Source: Cyanobacteria bacterium UBA8156 (GTDB taxonomy: Bacteria; Cyanobacteriota; Cyanobacteriia; Pseudanabaenales; Pseudanabaenaceae). From it: a stretch of DNA of 10,168 bases. The stretch covers positions 1 through 10,168 of the forward strand of contig DMPD01000180.1 of the NCBI GenBank assembly GCA_003456125.1, read 5' to 3'. A program made the translations under genes and the position numbers. The notes below the pieces were generated by a model. It was not told the origin of the DNA. It did not search any database and saw only the letters and a program-made list of their open reading frames with translations. Shown piece after piece: positions 6,814 to 10,168 of the stretch. Positions within the stretch are counted from its first letter, which is position 1; every line of letters begins with the position of its first letter.

Positions 6814-8052
6814 TTACTGACGGGCAGTGCGTTCCGGCAGGCGGGCGGTTTGCACCGAAACCGCTACGGAGCGGCCGGCCCGCTTGACCTCCAGCCGCAG
6901 GGTCTCCCCAATCGCCTTCACCTCCACGATTTGTTGAATGGCATCGGCCGTCGTCACGGCTTGCCCATCAATGGCCACGATCGTATCTCCCACCTGCATG
7001 CCCGCCGCTGCCGCCGGGGATTGGGGCATGACACCGGTCACCAGAACACCCCGGTCTTCCGTCACCCGAATGTTAAGGTCAGAATTTTCGTTGATTTCTT
7101 GGCGTACCGTGGGGTTGAGGGTAATCATTTGAATGCCCAAGTAGGCGCGGGCTACCGAGCCCTTTTCGACAATTTGTTGGGCTACCCGCTGGGCTGTTTC
7201 AATGGGAATGGCAAACCCCAAACCCTGCGCCCCCCGAATGATCGCCGTGTTCACCCCAATCACTCTGCCGTCTCGATCCAACAACGGCCCTCCCGAATTG
7301 CCGGGATTGATGGCCGCATCGGTCTGAATGAACCGCACCCGTTTATCCGCTACGCCAATATCGCCGCTGCTTCGGCCCAGGGCGCTGATGATGCCAGCGG
7401 TCACCGTATTGTCCAAACCCAAGGGGTTGCCAATGGCGATCGCCCATTCACCGGGCTGCAGGTTCTGGGAGCTACCGAGGGTCACCAATGGCAAATTTTG
7501 GGCATTGTCAAGGCGCACCACCGCAATATCGGTCAAATCGTCTTTGCCCAGCACCCGGCCCGTAAACCGCCGGCCATCCCGTAGGATCACCGTCACCCGA
7601 TCGGCCCCCTCCACCACGTGGGCATTGGTGATGATGTCTCCCTGCCGATTCACGATGAAACCGGAGCCGGTACCCCGTTCCACCCGTTCTCGGGGCACAC
7701 GCCGGGGCAAGCTATCGCCAAAAAATTCCCGGAAGAACGGATCGTTGAAAATATCGGGCAGCTGTTCGGCCGCCACCGTTCGCGAAGCGTTGATGCGCAC
7801 TACCGCTGGGCCCGTGCGGCTCACCGCATCCGCAATAAAGTTGATGTTATTGTTGGGGAAAACGGGCCGGTTACCCGGACTGGGGTTCTGCGCCACCACA
7901 AAATCGCTGGCCAATACCGGCGGCATCCCCGGCACCGGGGTGGGTGCAACGGCCACCGAAACCCGACCCAGCCACCAAAAGCCAGCCCCCGTGCCCACCA
8001 ACACCAAGGCGATCGCCAAAGGGAGCGAAAACCGATTGCGGAAGTTGTTCAT
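6814..8052 (-). CDS. Deg/HtrA-family periplasmic serine endopeptidase (HhoA/HhoB/HtrA type)
   Basis: A 412-aa trypsin-like protease of the Deg family, which degrades or refolds damaged proteins outside the cytoplasmic membrane. A hydrophobic anchor or uncleaved signal lies at about residues 9-28 (LPLAIALVLVGTGAGFWWLG). The protease domain carries His145 (ITNAHVVEG), Asp175 (DLTDIAVV) and Ser253 (NPGNSGGPLL), a complete triad. One PDZ domain follows at about 304-400 (YLGIQMI, GVLVTGVMPQSPAAAAGMQVGDTIVAIDG), as in the cyanobacterial HhoA, HhoB and HtrA paralogues; I cannot say which of the three this is. I chose the ATG at 8052-8050: it puts the anchor at the N-terminus, whereas the open frame back to 8286 overlaps the previous gene and adds non-family sequence. 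The ribosome-binding site is weak. It lies 70 bp after the TAXI gene and 25 bp before trhO. Confidence 0.93.
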   Translation of the reverse strand: MNNFRNRFSLPLAIALVLVGTGAGFWWLGRVSVAVAPTPVPGMPPVLASDFVVAQNPSPGNRPVFPNNNINFIADAVSRTGPAVVRINASRTVAAEQLPDIFNDPFFREFFGDSLPRRVPRERVERGTGSGFIVNRQGDIITNAHVVEGADRVTVILRDGRRFTGRVLGKDDLTDIAVVRLDNAQNLPLVTLGSSQNLQPGEWAIAIGNPLGLDNTVTAGIISALGRSSGDIGVADKRVRFIQTDAAINPGNSGGPLLDRDGRVIGVNTAIIRGAQGLGFAIPIETAQRVAQQIVEKGSVARAYLGIQMITLNPTVRQEINENSDLNIRVTEDRGVLVTGVMPQSPAAAAGMQVGDTIVAIDGQAVTTADAIQQIVEVKAIGETLRLEVKRAGRSVAVSVQTARLPERTARQ

Positions 8053-8122
8053 ATCCGTCTGAAATGCGCTAACTTTAGGGTAACCAATGTTGTCCCCCAC
8101 GAGCGATCGGTTATCCCAACCC

Positions 8123-9520
8123 CTAGGGTTGTAGCATGGTCGGCGGGGCTTGAGGGGCGGGCAAGCGGGCCTCGGTATTTTGGGACTTGGGCGACTGCAA
8201 CAAAGCCACCCGGCGTTCCCGCACCACATCGAGAGCAATTTGCCACACCACCCGAAACGATTGGAAGGATTCTTCGGAAATGTCATCCCGATCCAAATCT
8301 TGTACCGCCTTCGTGAGAATATCCAACAGCAAGAGCCGTTGCGCTTCCAGCAACTTGAGATCGGTAGCGGTGCGGCAGGCCTGGATCACGTCAATTGCCT
8401 GTTGGCTGTAAGCATCGGCATGGTTTTTCTGGCGTTGCTCCAGCCAATTTTTGAACTCCACGGCCCAAGACCACAACAACGCCATCACCGTCATAATCAG
8501 AGCCACGTAGTCCGCGTATTCCTGCACAAAGGAAGGTTTATCTCGTTCGTAGTAGGCAATGGCTCCCCCGTGGAGTGCCGTCGGGGTCTCATCACCTCGG
8601 GGTGCACGAAACTGGAGAGCCAACGGTCGCACATCCATCAATTCCGGGGGCACCGCATTGGCAATTTCCTGTCGCCGTTCGATCGCCACCTCCGTCAACA
8701 AACGCACCGCCGTCTCTGGCACGTCCTCCCGCACCAACAACAAGCGATCCACGGCGATCGTCGGCAAATCCCGTTCCGGCAGCGCCGGCAGCCCGCGGTA
8801 AGTCCCCGTGGGAATCACCGTGGGCTGGAAGGCCGGGAATTTGAGTTGCAGCGCGCGGGCCTGTTCAATAGGCAGCAAACGCACCCGACTGCTGCGCACC
8901 AAATCGGCGATCGGGCGGTAGCCTGGAGCCCGCACCCGAAAAATGGCATCAGCCCCCCCCGTGCGCAAAGCCAGATTGGCTTCCTCTTCGGTATTGCCCA
9001 CAAAGAAAAAATCTCGGTCTTGCAGGCCAAAATGAGCGGCAATTTCCAAAAACGTACGGTACTGCCCACCTTTAGTCTGCAAACCAATCCGCTTCCCCTT
9101 CAAGTCGGTAAAGCGTTGGATATTGACCCTTTCCGTCACCAACAACTGGAACATATCGGGATAAAGCGTCACCATCAACCGGGCGATCGCCGGTGGCGGA
9201 ATATCCGCTTGGGCCGCCGCCAATTGGGTTTCGCCCTTATCCAACTTTTCCAAGCTTTCCGAAGTCCCAGAAGTGGGCACCAACTCCAGCCGGATATTGG
9301 GGTGATGGCGTTCCACCACCTGCTTGAAGGCATCCATCAGGATGTAATTTTCGCTTTGCTTGGGGCTGGTCGCAATCCGCAGTCGGTATACCTGGTTACG
9401 GCTGTAGAGCACCCAACCAAAAAAGCCAATCAAGCCAACGTTGACCGCAATTAGCGCGATCGCACTCAAGCGAAAAACAGAGGAACCCTGTGTTGTGGAA
9501 GGCGTAGAAGAAGAAGCCAT
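8123..9520 (-). CDS. Membrane-anchored TAXI-family (TRAP-type) substrate-binding protein with cytoplasmic helical tail
   Basis: A 465-aa protein of the TAXI group of TRAP-transporter solute receptors. A transmembrane anchor at about 17-39 leads into the binding domain at about 46-330 (RLRIATSPKQSENYILMDAF, VPTSGTSESLEKLDKGETQLAAAQADI, LKGKRIGLQTKGG, AIFRVRAPGYRPI), which ends in the family-typical HGGAIAYYERDKPSF (317-331). A second hydrophobic helix at about 337-353 (DYVALIMTVMALLWSWAV) returns the chain to the cytoplasm. There, 354-445 is charged, helix-rich and probably coiled (EFKNWLEQRQKNHADAYSQQ); the end is proline-rich. Ordinary TAXI receptors are secreted and lack the second span and tail. 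No TRAP permease is in view, so uptake or sensing is open. ATG 9520 has AGGCGA upstream and a good promoter before it. It may head an operon with the protease and trhO. Confidence 0.85.
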   Translation of the reverse strand: MASSSTPSTTQGSSVFRLSAIALIAVNVGLIGFFGWVLYSRNQVYRLRIATSPKQSENYILMDAFKQVVERHHPNIRLELVPTSGTSESLEKLDKGETQLAAAQADIPPPAIARLMVTLYPDMFQLLVTERVNIQRFTDLKGKRIGLQTKGGQYRTFLEIAAHFGLQDRDFFFVGNTEEEANLALRTGGADAIFRVRAPGYRPIADLVRSSRVRLLPIEQARALQLKFPAFQPTVIPTGTYRGLPALPERDLPTIAVDRLLLVREDVPETAVRLLTEVAIERRQEIANAVPPELMDVRPLALQFRAPRGDETPTALHGGAIAYYERDKPSFVQEYADYVALIMTVMALLWSWAVEFKNWLEQRQKNHADAYSQQAIDVIQACRTATDLKLLEAQRLLLLDILTKAVQDLDRDDISEESFQSFRVVWQIALDVVRERRVALLQSPKSQNTEARLPAPQAPPTMLQP

Positions 9521-9544
9521 GGATTCGCCTACAGCACTGGAGTC

Positions 9545-9575
9545 ATCCTACGCCTCCCTCCCAGCACTTTGTCAA
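9545..9575 (-). promoter_or_regulatory. Promoter of the TAXI gene
   Basis: On the minus strand a perfect -35 TTGACA (9575-9570), a 19-nt spacer and TAGGAT (9550-9545, 4/6) lie upstream of the TAXI ATG, giving a predicted leader of about 18 nt. The spacer is 1-2 nt longer than ideal. Confidence 0.5.
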
Positions 9576-9642
9576 GTTTGTGGAACACTCCGGAGCGATC
9601 GCCGTCACCTAGATTGGCAAATGGCAGACACCCTTGCCTAGG

Positions 9643-9675
9643 GGAGAGTTCTTTCGAGGACTCTCCTTACTTTTT
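9643..9675 (+). terminator. Intrinsic terminator with UUCG tetraloop, no upstream gene assigned
   Basis: A 10-bp stem (9643-9652 with 9657-9666, one G:T pair) is capped by a TTCG loop and followed by TTACTTTTT. It is well formed only for plus-strand transcription. The nearest gene upstream (TAXI) runs the other way, so no annotated transcript ends here; a small plus-strand RNA starting somewhere in 9521-9640 is one explanation. Confidence 0.7.
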
Positions 9676-9816
9676 GGGCAGCAGCTCCCCTCAGGCAGGC
9701 TGTGCCCCTGTGACTCTGGGCGACACCAATCCCCTGCCCTGACTCAGGAACTCAGCCAAAACCACCTCACAGCGAATGAGTTATCTGAGTTTCTCCGCTT
9801 CGCGAATCCGCGCCAG

Positions 9817-9842
9817 TGGGAGAGGGATTTCGGGTGAGGGGG
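9817..9842. repeat. C/G-rich dispersed repeat (short variant, copy 2)
   Basis: GTGGGAGAGGGATTTC followed by GGGTGAGGGGG is a purine-strand relative of the repeats at 813-865 and 10089-10129, lacking the pyrimidine arm. It lies just upstream of the DUF2887 fragment. Confidence 0.4.
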
Positions 9843-9865
9843 ATCGCTATGCTACGATCGCCCCC

Positions 9866-10060
9866 ATGAAAACCGACTCCATCTTCTACCGCCTCTTTCA
9901 GGAGTACCCCGCCGCTTTCTTTGAGGTGCTTGGGCAACCGGGAGCAACCGCCTGTCACTATACCTTCACCTCCGTGGAAGTCAAACAAACCGCTTTTCGC
10001 CTGGATGGAGTCTTTGAGAGCCGCATTCCCGACCTTCCCACCTATAGTCGTTTCGGATAG
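9866..10060 (+). pseudogene. DUF2887 / Rpn-family nuclease-like protein, 5' fragment interrupted by a MITE-like element
   Basis: The reading frame from ATG 9866 gives 64 residues. MKTDSIFYRLFQEYPAAFFE, SVEVKQTAFRLDGVF and probably the following ESRIPDLPTY match the N-terminus of DUF2887 proteins, common in cyanobacteria and usually annotated as Rpn-family recombination-promoting nuclease/putative transposase. Full proteins run to 200 residues or more, and the conserved PD-(D/E)XK core continues with a YFxEVQ-like strand just after this point. Here the frame enters a TATAGTC-ended element at 10043, inside the codon for Tyr60, and stops 4 codons later. The second half of the nuclease core is therefore missing from this frame. 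Restoring the simple TA insertion site would read TAA, so the gene may carry a further change or have decayed. Sequence past 10168 would show the other half. Confidence 0.7.
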
Positions 10061-10160
10061 AAATGAGACACTTTACGGGCTCTCTTGGCTCCCCTCTCCC
10101 GCCCTGGGTGAGGGGCTGGGGGTGAGGGCAAACCTCTCAAAGTTAATTAAAATGACTATA
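10043..10160. mobile_element. MITE-like element with TATAGTC inverted termini (about 115 bp)
   Basis: TATAGTCGTTT at 10043-10053 is answered at the other end, on the opposite strand, by TATAGTCATTT (10160-10150). Further in, TGAGA and TTT also align between the ends (about 20 of the first 31 positions). Both ends carry TA, consistent with the TA target duplication of IS630/Tc1-mariner-type elements. There is no coding capacity. The interior holds a C/G-rich hairpin repeat. It interrupts the DUF2887 frame. Boundaries are inferred from the inverted ends alone. Confidence 0.65.
10089..10129. repeat. C/G-rich dispersed repeat (copy 3), inside the MITE-like element
   Basis: CCCCTCTCCC (10091-10100) pairs with GGGTGAGGGG (10106-10115) over a 5-nt loop with one mismatch, then CTGGGGGTGAGGGC follows. 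The layout and orientation are the same as in copy 1 at 813-865. Confidence 0.7.
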
Positions 10161-10168
10161 ATTTTGGC

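Larger units (their letters stand above)
9521..9865. other. 345-bp intergenic region between the TAXI gene and the DUF2887 fragment
   Basis: No convincing protein gene. It contains the TAXI promoter (9545-9575, minus strand), an intrinsic terminator on the plus strand (9643-9675), a second hairpin directly after it (9676-9707: GGGCA/TGCCC and CAGC/GCTG with one bulged base), a repeat variant (9817-9842), and a hairpin ending at the downstream ATG (9838-9865). I checked for tRNA, tmRNA and SRP RNA signatures by eye and saw none. Confidence 0.6.

Noticed and set aside
8053..8286. Extended start of the Deg protease at 8286
   Set aside because: It would overlap the TAXI coding region and bury the signal anchor about 90 residues into the protein.
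8150..9454. A 434-codon plus-strand open frame opposite the TAXI gene
   Set aside because: It is the antisense of a clear TAXI-family protein; its translation is rich in H, R, Q and G with no domain pattern, typical of GC-rich shadow frames.
9441..9641. A 66-codon plus-strand frame ending just before the orphan terminator
   Set aside because: Its first quarter is antisense to the TAXI start and the rest crosses the TAXI promoter; it has no ribosome-binding site or recognisable composition.
9521..9865. tRNA, tmRNA or SRP RNA in the large intergenic gap
   Set aside because: No T-arm GTTCGAATC-like core, no tmRNA acceptor end and no GGAAGNAGC-type SRP loop was seen on either strand.
1..10168. 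CRISPR array, phage genes or defence-system operon
   Set aside because: No regularly spaced repeats, Cas, toxin-antitoxin or phage structural motifs were seen; apart from the Rpn-type fragment the genes are housekeeping.

Overview
The window comes from a cyanobacterial chromosome. The signs are many copies of the HIP1 palindrome GCGATCGC (for example near 130, 553, 951, 1262 and 2576), GC-rich codon use, and typically cyanobacterial genes: zwf-opcA, a plant-type [2Fe-2S] photosynthetic ferredoxin, and an HhoA/HhoB/HtrA-type Deg protease. I cannot name the genus. Apart from its right edge it is a housekeeping region on which most genes lie on the minus strand.

Left block (1-2509, minus strand): acpP then fabF form the classical acyl-carrier-protein/condensing-enzyme pair of fatty acid synthesis. 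They are followed by trmO (tsaA family, tRNA t6A37 methylation) and the start of an unrecognised single-span membrane protein that runs off the left edge. A C/G-rich dispersed repeat fills the fabF-trmO gap.

Middle block (2510-5401): zwf and opcA run on the plus strand, divergent from acpP across a 155-bp shared promoter region with several short dyads. Zwf is glucose-6-phosphate dehydrogenase, the entry point of the oxidative pentose phosphate pathway; OpcA is its assembly and redox-regulatory partner. This OpcA appears to lack the peptidoglycan-binding-like insert I recall from other cyanobacterial OpcA proteins, but keeps a C-x5-C pair.

Right block (5420-9520, minus strand): read in transcription order, a membrane-anchored TAXI-type substrate-binding protein, a Deg/HtrA serine protease, TrhO (tRNA uridine-34 hydroxylase) and petF. 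The first three are close enough to be one operon. petF follows a 325-bp gap holding two candidate promoters and a T-rich leader. A hairpin with a T-tract between the convergent opcA and petF ends is oriented to terminate petF.

Right edge (9521-10168): a 345-bp gap with a good TAXI promoter on the minus strand, an orphan UUCG-loop terminator on the plus strand (a hint of a small RNA), and a DUF2887/Rpn-family nuclease gene cut after about 60 codons by a MITE-like element with TATAGTC termini.

No CRISPR array, tRNA, rRNA or complete mobile element was found. I see no clearly new multi-gene system. The most distinctive signals are the two-span TAXI protein with a cytoplasmic helical tail beside a protease, the shortened OpcA, the MITE-interrupted nuclease gene, and the orphan terminator.
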